Below, piece after piece: positions 17,114-27,177 of a stretch of DNA of 32,534 bases. The notes beneath the pieces are model-generated. The model worked only from the letters and a program-made list of their open reading frames with translations. It did not search any database and had not been told where the DNA came from. A program made the translations under genes and the position numbers. Numbering within the stretch: position 1 is the stretch's first letter; every line of letters begins with the position of its first letter. Location of the stretch: positions 1-32,534 of the forward strand of contig NZ_POTW01000078.1 of assembly GCF_003236295.1 (NCBI RefSeq), written 5' to 3'. This DNA is from Jiangella anatolica (GTDB lineage Bacteria > Actinomycetota > Actinomycetes > Jiangellales > Jiangellaceae).

Positions 17114-17829
17114 TGGCGGCCGTCGCGGCCGAGCTGCGCAAGGCGCTCACGCTGCCGGCCGCCCTCGCCGGCCTGGCCGTCGCCGTGCTGGCGCCGGCGG
17201 CGCTGGCGGTGCTCTACGCCGCACAGGGCACGGCCGGCTCGGCGGCGCAGGCGGCGCTGGACGCGGCGCCGATGGTCACCATCGGCGCGATCGTGCTCGG
17301 CGTCGTCGCCGTCAGCAGCGAGTACGGCGGCGGCCGGCAGATCGCCGGCACGCTCGCCGCGATGCCGAGGCGCCGGACCGTCCTGGCCGCGAAGGCCGCG
17401 ACCGTCGCCGTCCTGATCGCGGCCGCGGCCGCCGTCGCGTTCCCGGTCGCGCTGCTGGCCGCCCGCCTGGTCGGCGGCACCGGACCGGCGCCGGACGACG
17501 TCGTGGGCCGGGCCGCCGGAACCGGTGTCTACGCCGTGCTCATCGGGCTGATCGCGCTGGCGATCACGACGCTGACCCGCAACGGGATCGTCCCGCTGAT
17601 CGTGCTGATCGCCAACGGCTCGGTGGTGTCGGTGTCGTTCCTGCTGTCCCTGGCGACGCCGCTGGCGCTGTACCTGCCGGACCTGGCCGGCATGCGGATG
17701 CTCGCCGGCGACGACCGGATCGCGATCGACGACGCACTGGCGCCGCTGCCCGGCGGGCTGGTGATGGCCGCGTGGACGGCCGCGCTGCTCGCCGTCGCCG
17801 CCGTCGTGCTCGGCCGCCGCGACGCGTGA
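17113..17829 (+). CDS. ABC-2-type transporter membrane protein
   Basis: The permease partner of the preceding ATPase. The 238-residue product has about six hydrophobic segments, including LAGLAVAVLAPAALAVLYAA, MVTIGAIVLGVVAVSSEYGGGR, VAVLIAAAAAVAFPVALLAA and the final VMAAWTAALLAVAAVVLGRRD. SSEYGGGRQIAGTLAAMPRRR and the positively charged loop after it are typical of ABC-2 permeases of this class. The ATG at 17113 (or the GTG at 17110) overlaps the ATPase stop. The substrate cannot be deduced. Confidence 0.9.
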   Translation: MAAVAAELRKALTLPAALAGLAVAVLAPAALAVLYAAQGTAGSAAQAALDAAPMVTIGAIVLGVVAVSSEYGGGRQIAGTLAAMPRRRTVLAAKAATVAVLIAAAAAVAFPVALLAARLVGGTGPAPDDVVGRAAGTGVYAVLIGLIALAITTLTRNGIVPLIVLIANGSVVSVSFLLSLATPLALYLPDLAGMRMLAGDDRIAIDDALAPLPGGLVMAAWTAALLAVAAVVLGRRDA

Positions 17830-17837
17830 GCACCCGA

Positions 17838-17843
17838 TAGGGT
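17838..17843 (+). promoter_or_regulatory. Candidate -10 (TAGGGT) of HAD gene
   Basis: TAGGGT ends 9 nt before GTG 17852, in the 22-bp gap after the permease gene. It is weaker evidence than the 7-nt cases elsewhere. Confidence 0.35.
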
Positions 17844-17851
17844 CGGTCGTC

Positions 17852-18493
17852 GTGGCGCTCACGGCGGACGCGATCCTGCTCGACCTCGACGGGACGCTGG
17901 TCGACTCGACCGACTCCATCGCGCGCTGCTGGCTGCGCTGGTGCCGCGAGTACGACGTCGACCCGGCCGGGCTGGCGGCCGCGCACGGGCGCACCACCGC
18001 CGACATCGTCGCCGACCTGCTGCCGGGTCCGATGGTCAGCGCCGCGCTGACCCGCATCGACCAGCTGGAGATCGACGACGCGGTCAGCGTGCGGGCGCTG
18101 CCGGGCGCGGCCGCGCTGCTCGCGTCGATCCCGGAGGGCCGGCGCGCCGTCGTCACGTCCGGCAGCAAGGTCATCGCCGCCGCCCGGATGCGCGCGGCCG
18201 GGCTGACGCCGCCGTCCGTCGTCGTCACCGCCGACGACGTCCTGCGCGGCAAGCCGAACCCGGAGCCGTACCTGCTCGGCGCGCAGCGCCTGGGCATCGA
18301 CCCCGCTCGATGCGTCGTCGTCGAGGACGCGCCCAGCGGCATCGCCGCGGCCCGGGCCGCCGGGATGGCCGTCGTCGCCGTCACCTCGACGCACGAGGCC
18401 CGGCAGCTGGAGGCCGACCTCGTCGCCGCCGGCCCGGCGCGGATCAGCGTCAACGGAACCGGCCCCCTGCTCGTGGACGTCGTAGCCGGATGA
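17852..18493 (+). CDS. HAD-family sugar-phosphate-type phosphatase
   Basis: A 213-residue haloacid-dehalogenase hydrolase with motif I DLDGTLVDS (nucleophile Asp11, acid Asp13), motif II VTSGS (Ser103), Lys134 in RGKPNPEPY, and motif IV VVEDAPSGI with Glu158/Asp159. The cap is the small helical insert between motifs I and II. Similarity is to the group with sugar-phosphate and glycerol-phosphate phosphatases; the true substrate is unknown. GTG 17852 begins a typical N-terminus. Its last codons overlap the PrsW-like gene (ATGA). Confidence 0.93.
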   Translation: MALTADAILLDLDGTLVDSTDSIARCWLRWCREYDVDPAGLAAAHGRTTADIVADLLPGPMVSAALTRIDQLEIDDAVSVRALPGAAALLASIPEGRRAVVTSGSKVIAAARMRAAGLTPPSVVVTADDVLRGKPNPEPYLLGAQRLGIDPARCVVVEDAPSGIAAARAAGMAVVAVTSTHEARQLEADLVAAGPARISVNGTGPLLVDVVAG

Positions 18494-19617
18494 CGACGAC
18501 CGACCTGGCGGCGCACCAGCCGTGGAGCAGGCAGCAGCGCCGGCGCGTGTTCTGGCCGGTGCTCGGCCTGGTCGCGGCGGCGGCCTGCTCGGTCGCCGTG
18601 GTCGGCCTGGCCGTCGGCGACCTCGCGCCGTCCACCGTCGCCACCGCCACCCTGTTCGCGCTGCTGCCGGTCGTGGTGGTGGTCGGCGCGTTCCTCTGGC
18701 TGGACCGCTGGGAGCCCGAGCCTGGACGGACGATGCTGGCGGCCTTCCTGTGGGGCGGCGGCGTGGCGACGCTGGGCGCGCTGCTGGTGAACTCGCTGGT
18801 CGCGGTCACCTACGGGGACTACACGTCGTCGGTGGTCTCCGCGCCGTTCGCCGAGGAGGCGCTGAAGGGCGCGTTCCTGGTCGGCCTGCTGTGGTGGCGG
18901 CGCGACGAGCTGGACGGGCTGGTCGACGGCATCGTCTACGCGGGGTTGGTCGCGGCCGGGTTCGCGTTCGTCGAGAACATCCTCTACCTGGGCCGCGCCT
19001 TCGACACCGCGTCCATCGACGGCTACACCGTGTTCGTCGTGCGCGGCATCTTCTCGCCGTTCGCGCACCCGCTGTTCACCGTGTTCATCGGCATCGCCGT
19101 GGGTCTCGCGGCCGGCCGGCGGTCGGTCGCGGCGCGGCTGTTCCTGCCGGTCGTCGGCTACCTGCTGGCGGCCGGGCTGCACGCGCTGTGGAACGCGTCG
19201 GCGCTGTGGGACGACGACGGCAGCGGCTTCATCGCCGTCTACGTCATCGTCATGGTGCCGCTGTTCGCCGGCATGCTGGGCATCGCGGTGTGGCAACGCC
19301 GCCGCGAGCAGCGCATCGTCGCCGCCCGGCTGGGCGAGTTCGTGCAGGCCGGCTGGATCCCGTGGTACGAGGTCGACCTGCTGTCGACGATGCGCAGCCG
19401 GCGCCGCTGGACCCGGGCGATGCGCACGCAGTACGGCGGCGACGCGGCCCGCGCCGTGCGGGCCTACCAGGTGGCCGTCACCGAGCTCGCGTTCCTCATG
19501 ACGCGGCTGCGGCGCGGCCGGGTCGAGGACCGGTCCGACCCGCGGGTGCCCGAGCTGCTCGCCGCCGTCGCCGGGACGAGGGCCCGCGCGGTCGCGCTGA
19601 CCAGCGCCGGACGGTGA
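18490..19617 (+). CDS. PrsW-family intramembrane protease
   Basis: PrsW proteins are glutamic-type membrane proteases of the CPBP-related group; the Bacillus member cleaves an anti-sigma factor. The 375-residue product has about eight membrane helices and the key motifs APFAEEALKG (Glu122, Glu123), FAFVENILYL (Glu162, Asn163), FAHPLFTVFIGI (His193) and HALWN (His231). The last 100 residues are cytoplasmic and basic. It overlaps the HAD gene by 4 nt. No anti-sigma factor or sigma factor lies in the window, so its target is unknown. Confidence 0.93.
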   Translation: MTTTDLAAHQPWSRQQRRRVFWPVLGLVAAAACSVAVVGLAVGDLAPSTVATATLFALLPVVVVVGAFLWLDRWEPEPGRTMLAAFLWGGGVATLGALLVNSLVAVTYGDYTSSVVSAPFAEEALKGAFLVGLLWWRRDELDGLVDGIVYAGLVAAGFAFVENILYLGRAFDTASIDGYTVFVVRGIFSPFAHPLFTVFIGIAVGLAAGRRSVAARLFLPVVGYLLAAGLHALWNASALWDDDGSGFIAVYVIVMVPLFAGMLGIAVWQRRREQRIVAARLGEFVQAGWIPWYEVDLLSTMRSRRRWTRAMRTQYGGDAARAVRAYQVAVTELAFLMTRLRRGRVEDRSDPRVPELLAAVAGTRARAVALTSAGR

Positions 19618-19646
19618 GGCGGTCGGTGCACGGCTCCGGATCACGG

Positions 19647-19652
19647 TAATCT
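19647..19652 (+). promoter_or_regulatory. Leaderless -10 (TAATCT) of dapA
   Basis: TAATCT ends 7 nt before ATG 19659, in the 41-bp gap after the PrsW gene, giving dapA-rnj its own promoter. No consensus -35 is visible. Confidence 0.6.
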
Positions 19653-19658
19653 GCCTCC

Positions 19659-20591
19659 ATGTCCGACGAGCTCTTCACCCTCGCCGCCGCCACGTCCGGC
19701 GCGCCGGCGGCAGCACCCTTCGGCCGCGTGTCGGTCGCCATGGTCACCCCGTTCCTCGACGACGGCGGCCTCGACCTCGAGGGGACCGCCGCCCTGGCGG
19801 AGAAGCTCGTCGCCGACGGCTGCGACGGCATCGTGGTCGGCGGCACCACCGGGGAGAGCCCGACCACGTCCGACGCCGAGAAGGACCTCGTCCTGCGGGC
19901 CGTCCTCGAGGCGGTCGGCGGCCGGGCCCGCGTCGTCGCCGGCGTCGGCACCTACGACACCCGCCACACCGGCGAGCTGGCGCAGGCCGCGCAGAAGGCC
20001 GGCGCGCACGGCCTGCTGGTCGTCACGCCGTACTACAGCCGGCCGCCGCAGGAGGCGCTCTACCAGCACTTCACCGCCATCGCGTCGGCCACCGACCTGC
20101 CGGTCATGCTCTACGACATCCCGGCCCGCACCGGCGTGCCCATCGCCACCGAGACGCTGGTCCGGCTGGCCGAGCACGACCGCATCGTCGCCGTCAAGGA
20201 CGCCAAGGGCGACGTGTTCGCGTCGTCGGAGGTCATGGCCCGCACCGGGCTGGCCTACTACAGCGGCGACGACGCACTCAACCTCGCCCTGCTCACGCAC
20301 GGCGCCGTCGGCATGGTGAGCGTGGTCGGGCACGTCGCCGCCGCCGAGTACGCGCAGATGGTGCGTGCCGTCGACTCCGGCGACCTGCCGCGGGCACTGG
20401 GCCTGCACCGGCGGCTGATCCCGGCGGTGCGCGGCATCATGACCCGAACCCAAGGAGCCATCATGGCCAAGGCGGCCGTCGAGCTGCGTGGCGTCATCCG
20501 GAACCGCACGGTCCGTTCGCCTCTCATCCCCGCCACCGACGAGCAGGTCGCGCAGCTGCGCGCCGACCTCGCCGAGGCGGGGCTCGCATGA
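19659..20591 (+). CDS. dapA: 4-hydroxy-tetrahydrodipicolinate synthase
   Basis: DapA condenses pyruvate with aspartate semialdehyde, the first committed step of diaminopimelate and lysine synthesis. The 310-residue TIM-barrel protein has GGTTGESPT near residues 61-69, LYDIPARTG with Tyr152, and AVKDAKGD with Schiff-base Lys180, all as in active enzymes. The N-terminal 20 residues before RVSVAMVTPF are a common actinobacterial extension. Start ATG 19659 is supported by a -10 at leaderless distance. Its stop overlaps the RNase J start (ATGA). In many actinobacteria thyX lies just before dapA; here a PrsW gene takes that place. Confidence 0.97.
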   Translation: MSDELFTLAAATSGAPAAAPFGRVSVAMVTPFLDDGGLDLEGTAALAEKLVADGCDGIVVGGTTGESPTTSDAEKDLVLRAVLEAVGGRARVVAGVGTYDTRHTGELAQAAQKAGAHGLLVVTPYYSRPPQEALYQHFTAIASATDLPVMLYDIPARTGVPIATETLVRLAEHDRIVAVKDAKGDVFASSEVMARTGLAYYSGDDALNLALLTHGAVGMVSVVGHVAAAEYAQMVRAVDSGDLPRALGLHRRLIPAVRGIMTRTQGAIMAKAAVELRGVIRNRTVRSPLIPATDEQVAQLRADLAEAGLA

Positions 20592-22276
20592 GTCATCCGC
20601 ACCCGGAGCTGCCCTCGCCGCCGCCGCTGGACCCGGCGGCGCTGCGCGTCGTCCCGCTCGGCGGGCTCGGCGAGGTCGGCCGCAACATGACCGTGTTCGA
20701 GCACGGCGGCCGGCTGCTGGTCGTCGACTGCGGCGTGCTGTTCCCCGAGGACAACCAGCCCGGCGTCGACCTCATCCTGCCCGACTTCGAGTACATCCGG
20801 GACCGGCTCGACGACGTCGAGGCGATCGTGCTCACGCACGGGCACGAGGACCACATCGGCGCGGTGCCGTTCCTGCTGCGCGAGAAGCGCGACATCCCCG
20901 TCGTCGGCTCCCGGCTGACGCTCGCGCTGGTCGAGGCGAAGCTCAAGGAACATCGCATCGACGCCTACCAGCTGCAGGTCAAGGAGGGGCAGACGGAGCG
21001 GTTCGGCCCGTTCGAGGTCGAGTTCCTCGCCGTCAACCACTCCATCCCGGACGCGCTGGCGCTGGCCATCCGCACCCCGGCCGGCGTCGTGCTGCACACC
21101 GGCGACTTCAAGATGGACCAGCTGCCGCTGGACGGCCGACTCACCGACCTCAACGGCTTCGCCCGGCTCGGCGACGCCGGCGTCGACCTGTTCATGGTCG
21201 ACTCCACCAACGCCGAGGTGCCCGGGTTCACGCCGCACGAGCGCGACATCGCCGACGTCCTCGACGGCGTCTTCGGCCGCGCGCCACGCCGCGTCGTCGT
21301 CGCCTCGTTCGCCAGCCACGTGCACCGCGTCCAGCAGGTCCTCGACGTCGCCGTCGCGCACGGCCGCAAGGTCGCCTTCGTCGGCCGGTCCATGGTGCGC
21401 AACATGGGCATCGCCCGCGATCTCGGCTACCTCACCGTCCCGGGCGGCACCCTCGTCGACCTCAAGTCGATCGACGACCTGCCGCCGGACAAGGTCGTGC
21501 TGATGTCGACCGGGTCGCAGGGCGAGCCGATGGCGGCGCTGTCGCGCATCGCCAACCGCGACCACCCGGCGATCCGGATCGAGCCGGGCGACGTCGTCGT
21601 GCTGGCGTCGTCGCTGATCCCGGGCAACGAGAACGCCGTCGGCCGCGTCATCAACGGCCTCACCCGCGAGGGCGCCACGGTCGTGCACAAGGGCAACGCC
21701 AAGGTGCACACGTCCGGGCACGCCTCGGCCGGCGAGCTGCTGTTCGTGTACAACCTGGTCAAGCCGCGCAACGTCATGCCCATCCACGGCGAGACCCGGC
21801 ACCTGTTCGCCAACGCCGACATCGCGGTGGCGGCCGGGGTGCCGCGCGAACGGGTCGCGCTGGCCGAGGACGGCGTCGTCGTCGACCTGCTCGACGGGGT
21901 CGCGAAGGTGGTCGGCTCGGTGCCGTGCGGCTACGTCTACGTCGACGGCTCCAACGTCGGCGGCGTCGCCGAGGCGTCGCTGAAGGACCGCCGGATCCTC
22001 GGCGAGGAGGGCTTCATCTCCGTCGTCGTCGTGGTCGACTCCGTCACCGGCAAGGTCACCGGCGGCCCGGAGATCCACGCCCGCGGCTTCGCCGAGGACG
22101 ACAGCGTCTTCGACGACATCCGGCCGGAGCTGGTGGCCGCGCTGGAGAAGGCGGCCGAGGGCGGCAACGCCGACACCTACCAGCTGCAGCAGACGGTGCG
22201 CCGCACGATCGGCCGCTGGGTCGGCGGCCGGCTGCGCCGCCGCCCGATGATCATCCCGGTGGTCGTCGAGTCGTAG
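20588..22276 (+). CDS. rnj: Ribonuclease J
   Basis: RNase J is a metallo-beta-lactamase-fold ribonuclease with 5'-exonuclease and endonuclease activity, used for mRNA turnover and rRNA maturation. The 562-residue product has the metal motif THGHEDHIGA with His84, His86, Asp88 and His89, NHSIPDAL, the HTGDFKMD segment, beta-CASP motifs (FASHVHRVQQ, GRSMVRNM, STGSQGEPMAALSRI) and the SGHAS and PIHGETRHL signatures. The C-terminal domain is present and ends in RRRPMIIPVVVES. Translationally coupled to dapA; this dapA-rnj pairing is conserved in actinobacteria. The stop is TAG. Confidence 0.97.
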   Translation: MSHPHPELPSPPPLDPAALRVVPLGGLGEVGRNMTVFEHGGRLLVVDCGVLFPEDNQPGVDLILPDFEYIRDRLDDVEAIVLTHGHEDHIGAVPFLLREKRDIPVVGSRLTLALVEAKLKEHRIDAYQLQVKEGQTERFGPFEVEFLAVNHSIPDALALAIRTPAGVVLHTGDFKMDQLPLDGRLTDLNGFARLGDAGVDLFMVDSTNAEVPGFTPHERDIADVLDGVFGRAPRRVVVASFASHVHRVQQVLDVAVAHGRKVAFVGRSMVRNMGIARDLGYLTVPGGTLVDLKSIDDLPPDKVVLMSTGSQGEPMAALSRIANRDHPAIRIEPGDVVVLASSLIPGNENAVGRVINGLTREGATVVHKGNAKVHTSGHASAGELLFVYNLVKPRNVMPIHGETRHLFANADIAVAAGVPRERVALAEDGVVVDLLDGVAKVVGSVPCGYVYVDGSNVGGVAEASLKDRRILGEEGFISVVVVVDSVTGKVTGGPEIHARGFAEDDSVFDDIRPELVAALEKAAEGGNADTYQLQQTVRRTIGRWVGGRLRRRPMIIPVVVES

Positions 22277-22445
22277 CGAGAACGCTGCGGCATCGGTGTC
22301 GTGGGCGCGACAGTGATCTCACACCGTCGCCGCAGTGACCTCACACCGTTTCCAGTGTGGCGAGCTGCGGGAACGGACATTTCGGCCGACGCGCCGGGAC
22401 GTGTGTGACTGAAGATGCGTCTGTGTCGGATGTAGTGTGATCTCC
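22277..22445 (+). promoter_or_regulatory. ftsK upstream region with 17-bp direct repeats
   Basis: CAGTGATCTCACACCGT (22311-22327) and CAGTGACCTCACACCGT (22333-22349) differ at one base and start 22 bp apart, two helical turns, so one protein could bind both on the same face. GTGATCTC recurs at 22437-22444. TAGTGT (22433-22438) ends 8 nt before ATG 22446 and is the likely -10, giving a leaderless or nearly leaderless message. Confidence 0.6.
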
Positions 22446-24965
22446 ATGGCGACCCGAACAGCCACAGCACGGTCGCGAAGCTCGTCGGGTACCCCGAAGC
22501 GGCGTACCCCGGCTCGCGGCCGGAAGCGTCGCGCACCCGAGCCGCCCCCGCCGCCACCTCCGGAGCCGAGTCTCGCCGCGCAGTTCTTCAGCGGCATCGG
22601 CCGGATGTTCGTCGGCATCTGGATGGGCATCGCCCATCTGGTCGGCGGCATCGCGCGCAGCGTCGGGCGCACCGCCACCAGCCTGGAGGCCGACCAGCGC
22701 CGCGACGGCGTGGGGTTGCTCCTCATCGGGACCGCGCTCATCGTCGCGGCGTCGGTGTGGTGGACGCTGGACGGCAGGATCTACGAGGCCGTCTACCAGG
22801 GCATCGCGGGCGCCATCGGGACCGGCGCCTACGTCGCGCCGGTGCTGCTGGCGATGGCCGCGTGGCGCACGCTGCGCCATCCCGACCGCAACGGCCCCGG
22901 CGGCCGCCAGGTCATCGGCTGGGCCTGCCTCGCGCTCGGCACGCTCGGCCTCGCGCACGTCGCCGGCGGCATGCCGCGCCCGGTCGACGGGCAGGTGGCG
23001 ATGGAGCGGGCCGGCGGCGCCATCGGCTACGTCTCCTCGACGATCCTCGCCGACCTGCTGACGGTGTACGTGGCCGGCCCGCTGCTCGGCCTGCTGACGC
23101 TGTTCGGCGTGCTGGTGATCACCGGCATCCCGTTGTACGAGGTGACGGCGCAGCTGCGCGCCGGCGCGCTGGTCGTCGGCGGCTGGCTGGGCTTCCGCCG
23201 TCCGGTCGCCGGCGACGACGCCGAGGGCGGCCGCGACCGGCTCGCGCCCACCGACGAGGAGCCGTACGACTCGCCCGTCCTGCGCGAGAAGCCCAAGCGC
23301 AAGCGCCGCCGCGAGCCCGAGGACGACGACGCCGACACGGCGGAGCTCGCCGGTGTCACCGACGAGGACCACACGCCGACCGAGCCGGCCGTCGTCGACC
23401 GCGAGCTGCGCAAGCGCAAGAAGGCCGCCGACGGCCCCACGGAGCCGCCGCCGCACACGCCGATCCCGCAGCGGGTCGAGCAGCTGGCGCTGTCCGGCGA
23501 CATCACGTACACGCTGCCGTCGAGCGACCTGCTCCGGCAGGGCAGCCCGCACAAGGCCAAGTCGGCCGCCTCCGACGCGGTGGTCGACGCGCTCATGGGC
23601 GTGTTCGACCAGTTCAACATCGACGCCGTCGTCACCGGCTACACCCGCGGCCCGACGGTCACCCGGTACGAGGTGGAGCTGGGCACCGCGGTGAAGGTCG
23701 AGCGGGTCACCGCGCTGTCGAAGAACATCTCGTACGCGGTCGCCAGCGCCGAGGTGCGCATCCTGTCGCCCATCCCGGGCAAGTCGGCCATCGGCATCGA
23801 GATCCCGAACACCGACAAGGAGATCGTGAGCCTCGGCGACGTCATGCGCTCGGCGGTGGCCCGCAAGGACCACCACCCGATGATCGCCGGGCTCGGCAAG
23901 GACGTCGAGGGCGGCTTCGTCGTCACCAACCTGGCGAAGATGCCGCACCTGCTGGTCGCGGGCGCCACCGGCTCCGGCAAGTCCAGCTTCATCAACTCGA
24001 TGATCACGTCGGTGCTCATGCGGGCCACGCCCGACGAGGTGCGGCTGATCATGGTCGACCCGAAGCGGGTGGAGCTGTCCGCCTACGAGGGCATCCCGCA
24101 CCTGATCACGCCGATCATCACCAACCCGAAGAAGGCGGCCGAGGCGCTGCAGTGGGTCGTGCGCGAGATGGACATGCGCTACGACGACCTCGCCAACTTC
24201 GGCTTCCGGCACGTCGACGACTTCAACAAGGCGGTCCGGGCCGGCAAGGTGAAGGCGCCCGAGGGCAGCGAGCGGGTGCTGACGCCGTACCCGTACCTGC
24301 TGGTCATCGTCGACGAGCTGGCCGACCTCATGATGGTCGCGCCGCGCGACGTCGAGGACTCCGTCGTCCGCATCACCCAGCTGGCCCGCGCGGCCGGCAT
24401 CCACCTGGTGCTGGCGACGCAGCGGCCGTCCGTCGACGTCGTCACCGGCCTGATCAAGGCCAACGTGCCGTCGCGGCTGGCGTTCGCGACGTCGTCGCTG
24501 GCCGACTCGCGGGTCATCCTGGACCAGCCGGGCGCGGAGAAGCTGGTCGGCCAGGGCGACGGGCTGTTCCTGCCGATGGGCGCGAGCAAGCCGATCCGCG
24601 TCCAGGGCGCGTGGGTGACGGAGTCCGAGATCGCGTCGGTCGTCGGGCACTGCAAGGAGCAGCTGGAGCCGTCGTACCGCGAGGACGTCACGGCGCCGGC
24701 CGCGGCCAGGCGGGAGATCGACGAGGACATCGGCGACGACCTCGACCTGCTCTGCCAGGCCGCCGAGCTGGTCGTCAACACGCAGTTCGGCTCGACGTCG
24801 ATGCTGCAGCGCAAGCTCCGGGTCGGGTTCGCCAAGGCCGGCCGGCTGATGGACCTGATGGAGAGCCGGGGCGTCGTCGGTCCGTCCGAGGGGTCCAAGG
24901 CTCGCGACGTGCTGATCAAGCCCGACGACCTCGACGAGGTGCTGGAAACGCTGCGCGGTGGCTGA
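22446..24965 (+). CDS. ftsK: DNA translocase FtsK
   Basis: FtsK/SpoIIIE pumps chromosome DNA at the division septum. The 839-residue product has a basic Pro-rich lead (residues 1-40), about four membrane helices up to residue 250, an acidic/basic linker, then the motor domain: GATGSGKS Walker A at 506-513, VDELADLMM Walker B with Asp623/Glu624, and [19 protein letters not shown]. The C-terminal gamma domain ([30 protein letters not shown]) reads KOPS-like sequences. ATG 22446 is preferred over GTG 22437 because of the -10 position. It overlaps the next gene by 8 bp. Confidence 0.97.
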   Translation: MATRTATARSRSSSGTPKRRTPARGRKRRAPEPPPPPPPEPSLAAQFFSGIGRMFVGIWMGIAHLVGGIARSVGRTATSLEADQRRDGVGLLLIGTALIVAASVWWTLDGRIYEAVYQGIAGAIGTGAYVAPVLLAMAAWRTLRHPDRNGPGGRQVIGWACLALGTLGLAHVAGGMPRPVDGQVAMERAGGAIGYVSSTILADLLTVYVAGPLLGLLTLFGVLVITGIPLYEVTAQLRAGALVVGGWLGFRRPVAGDDAEGGRDRLAPTDEEPYDSPVLREKPKRKRRREPEDDDADTAELAGVTDEDHTPTEPAVVDRELRKRKKAADGPTEPPPHTPIPQRVEQLALSGDITYTLPSSDLLRQGSPHKAKSAASDAVVDALMGVFDQFNIDAVVTGYTRGPTVTRYEVELGTAVKVERVTALSKNISYAVASAEVRILSPIPGKSAIGIEIPNTDKEIVSLGDVMRSAVARKDHHPMIAGLGKDVEGGFVVTNLAKMPHLLVAGATGSGKSSFINSMITSVLMRATPDEVRLIMVDPKRVELSAYEGIPHLITPIITNPKKAAEALQWVVREMDMRYDDLANFGFRHVDDFNKAVRAGKVKAPEGSERVLTPYPYLLVIVDELADLMMVAPRDVEDSVVRITQLARAAGIHLVLATQRPSVDVVTGLIKANVPSRLAFATSSLADSRVILDQPGAEKLVGQGDGLFLPMGASKPIRVQGAWVTESEIASVVGHCKEQLEPSYREDVTAPAAARREIDEDIGDDLDLLCQAAELVVNTQFGSTSMLQRKLRVGFAKAGRLMDLMESRGVVGPSEGSKARDVLIKPDDLDEVLETLRGG

Positions 24966-25593
24966 GCCCGTCCTGACCGAGGAACGGCCGCGCGGCGACG
25001 TCCGCGCGGCCGTCCTGCTGCTCCACGGCGGACGGTCGGAGAGCCGCGAGCCGGTGCGGCCGCGGCAGCCGTCGGTACTGCGGCTGCGGCCGTTCGCGTG
25101 GTCGCTGCGACGGGCCGGCGCCCCGCTCGGGCTGACGGTGTGGCGGCTGCGGTACGCGATCCGCGGCTGGAACGGCGCCGACGAGTCGCCGCTGGCCGAC
25201 GTCCGTGCCGCGCTGGCGGCGGTGGTCGCGCGCGACCCGGGCGTGCCGGTCGCGCTGGTCGGCTACTCGATGGGCGGGCGGGCGGCGATCCGCGTGGCGG
25301 GATCGTCGGACGGCGTCGTCGCGCTGGCGGCGCTGGCGCCCTGGCTGACCCCGTCCGAGCCGCCGTCGCTGCTGGCCGGCAAGCACGTCCTGCTCATGCA
25401 CGGCAGCGCCGACACGACGACCGACCCTCGGCTGACGGCTGCGCTGGCGGCCGAGCTGTCCGGCGTCGCGGCGTCGTGCCGGTACCTCCCGGTGCACGGC
25501 GACGGGCACGCGCTGCTGCGCCACCCGGCGGTCTGGCACCGGGAGGTCACCCGGTTCGTGCTGGCCCGGACGGGTCTGGCTCAGGCGCGCTGA
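24958..25593 (+). CDS. Small alpha/beta hydrolase
   Basis: A 211-residue alpha/beta hydrolase with a clear triad: Ser104 in GYSMGG, Asp152 in [10 protein letters not shown] and His184 in GDGHALL. The oxyanion loop LLLHGGRSE is near residues 20-28. There is no lid domain and no signal peptide, so it is a compact cytoplasmic esterase- or dienelactone-hydrolase-like enzyme with unknown substrate. GTG 24958 overlaps the end of ftsK by 8 nt, so expression is probably coupled. Its 3' end overlaps the convergent hexosaminidase by 13 bp. Confidence 0.9.
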   Translation: MAEPVLTEERPRGDVRAAVLLLHGGRSESREPVRPRQPSVLRLRPFAWSLRRAGAPLGLTVWRLRYAIRGWNGADESPLADVRAALAAVVARDPGVPVALVGYSMGGRAAIRVAGSSDGVVALAALAPWLTPSEPPSLLAGKHVLLMHGSADTTTDPRLTAALAAELSGVAASCRYLPVHGDGHALLRHPAVWHREVTRFVLARTGLAQAR

Positions 25594-27149
25594 CGGCGCC
25601 CGGACCCGCCGCGCTGCCACGGACGCGGTCCGTCGAGCGGCCGGTAGTCGACGTCCAGCGCGGCCAGCCGCTCGAGGTGGGCGGGCAGCCGCCGCTCGAC
25701 GAGATCGGCGGCGTCGCGGCGCTCCGGCGCCGTCCACGCGACCTCGGCCAGCGCGCTGAGCCGCGGGAACGCCGCGTACTCGACGGCGGCCGGCGTCGGC
25801 AGGTACTCCGTCCACAGCTGGCCCTGGACGCCGAGCAGCCGGCCGGGCCCGTCCCCGCCGGCGGGCTCCCAGGCCGCGACGTCCTCGACGGTCGTCAGCC
25901 CGCCGATCGCCAGCGGCTCGTCCGGGTCGCCGGCCTGGTAGTGGTCGAAGTAGGTGGTGTCCTCCGGGCACATGACGACGTCGTGCCCGGCCGCCATCGC
26001 CTTGACCCCGTGATCGCTGCCGCGCCACGCCATCACGACGGTGTCGGCCGGCATGCCGCCGTCCTCGGCGACTTCGTCCCAGCCGACGACCCGCCGGCCC
26101 CGGCTCGTCACGTACTCGTGCAGGCGACGCAGGAACCAGCTCTGCAGCTCGTCGACGGAGCCCAGCCCCAGCTCGGCGGCGCGGGCGGCCGCGGCCGGGC
26201 TCGCGCGCCACTCCGTCCGCGGCACCTCGTCCCCGCCGAGGTGCACCCACGGCCCCGGGAACACGTCGAGCACCGTGTCGAGGACGTCGCGCGCGAACGC
26301 CAGCGCCTCCTCCGTCGGCGCGAGCACGTTCTCGGAGATGCCCCACGTCCGCCGGACCTCGACCGGCCGCCCGGTGTTGCCCAGCTCCGGGTAGGCGGCC
26401 AGTACGGCCTGCACGTGCCCGGGCAAGTCGATCTCGGGGACGACGGTGATCGCGCGCTGCCGCGCGTAGGCGACGATCTCGCGCAGGTCGTCGAGGGAGT
26501 AGAAGCCGCCGTGCGGGGTGCCGTCGTAGCCGCCGTCCTTGCGGCCGACGACCGTTTCGGCGCGCCAGGCGCCCACCTCGGTGAGCCGCGGCCGCGACGG
26601 GACCTCGACCCGCCAGCCCTGGTCGTCGGTGAGGTGCAGGTGGACGACGTTGAGCCGGTGCAGGGCCGCGAGGTCGATGAGCTTGAGCACGAACGACACC
26701 GGCTGGAAATGCCGCGCGACGTCGAGGTGCACGCCGCGCCACTCGAACCGCGGCGCGTCCTCGATGTCGGCGCCGTCGATGCGCAGGCCGCCGCTGCCGA
26801 CCGGGGCGCGGCGCAGGGCGGCCGGCGGCAGCAGCTGGCGCAGCGTCTGGACGGCGCGGGCCAGCGCCTCGGCGGTGCCGCCGTCGACCGTGATGCCTTG
26901 CGGGGTGACGGTGAGCCGGTAGCCCTCCGCGCTGTCTCGGACGAGGTCGCCGATGCGCAGCACGATCGACGCCGCCGGGTCGTCGGCCGGGACGACCAGG
27001 GCACGCACCCCGGCGCCGGCGAGGACGTCGTGCAGCAGCCACGCGGCCCGGCGGGCGTCGCCGTCCGCGCCGATGGCGGTGCCGTCGTCGACGGTGAAGG
27101 CGCCGGGGCGGGCCTCGTGGACCAAGGGCAGCGGGATCAGGCTCGGCAT
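25581..27149 (-). CDS. GH20 beta-N-acetylhexosaminidase
   Basis: This glycoside hydrolase family 20 enzyme removes terminal N-acetylhexosamine residues by substrate-assisted catalysis. The 522-residue protein has the N-terminal GH20b-like domain (about 1-130), then the TIM barrel from [14 protein letters not shown], with [20 protein letters not shown] and the catalytic pair Asp307-Glu308 in [12 protein letters not shown] near WDEVAEDG and the final QGQLWTEYL segment complete the active site. No signal peptide is visible from ATG 27149, so it may act inside the cell, for example in GlcNAc or wall-fragment recycling. The frame is open upstream to 27428, but that part is antisense to rimO. It diverges from rimO with only 28 bp between start codons. 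Confidence 0.95.
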   Translation of the reverse strand: MPSLIPLPLVHEARPGAFTVDDGTAIGADGDARRAAWLLHDVLAGAGVRALVVPADDPAASIVLRIGDLVRDSAEGYRLTVTPQGITVDGGTAEALARAVQTLRQLLPPAALRRAPVGSGGLRIDGADIEDAPRFEWRGVHLDVARHFQPVSFVLKLIDLAALHRLNVVHLHLTDDQGWRVEVPSRPRLTEVGAWRAETVVGRKDGGYDGTPHGGFYSLDDLREIVAYARQRAITVVPEIDLPGHVQAVLAAYPELGNTGRPVEVRRTWGISENVLAPTEEALAFARDVLDTVLDVFPGPWVHLGGDEVPRTEWRASPAAAARAAELGLGSVDELQSWFLRRLHEYVTSRGRRVVGWDEVAEDGGMPADTVVMAWRGSDHGVKAMAAGHDVVMCPEDTTYFDHYQAGDPDEPLAIGGLTTVEDVAAWEPAGGDGPGRLLGVQGQLWTEYLPTPAAVEYAAFPRLSALAEVAWTAPERRDAADLVERRLPAHLERLAALDVDYRPLDGPRPWQRGGSGRRQRA

Positions 27150-27157
27150 GGTCGACA

Positions 27158-27167
27158 ACGGTAGAGT
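27158..27167. promoter_or_regulatory. Overlapping divergent -10 elements
   Basis: On the plus strand TAGAGT (27162-27167) is the likely -10 of rimO; on the minus strand TACCGT (27158-27163) is the likely -10 of the hexosaminidase. They share two base pairs. The two start codons lie only 28 bp apart, so both promoters must compete for the same DNA. Confidence 0.5.
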
Positions 27168-27177
27168 GGCCGGCGAC

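Noticed and set aside
16600-19644. Minus-strand open frame of about 1000 codons
   Set aside because: It is antisense to the ABC, HAD and PrsW genes and is rich in Arg, Gly, Asp and His without domains.
22341-24650. Minus-strand open frame opposite ftsK
   Set aside because: A shadow of the FtsK codons; repetitive Arg/Asp/His content and no recognisable fold.
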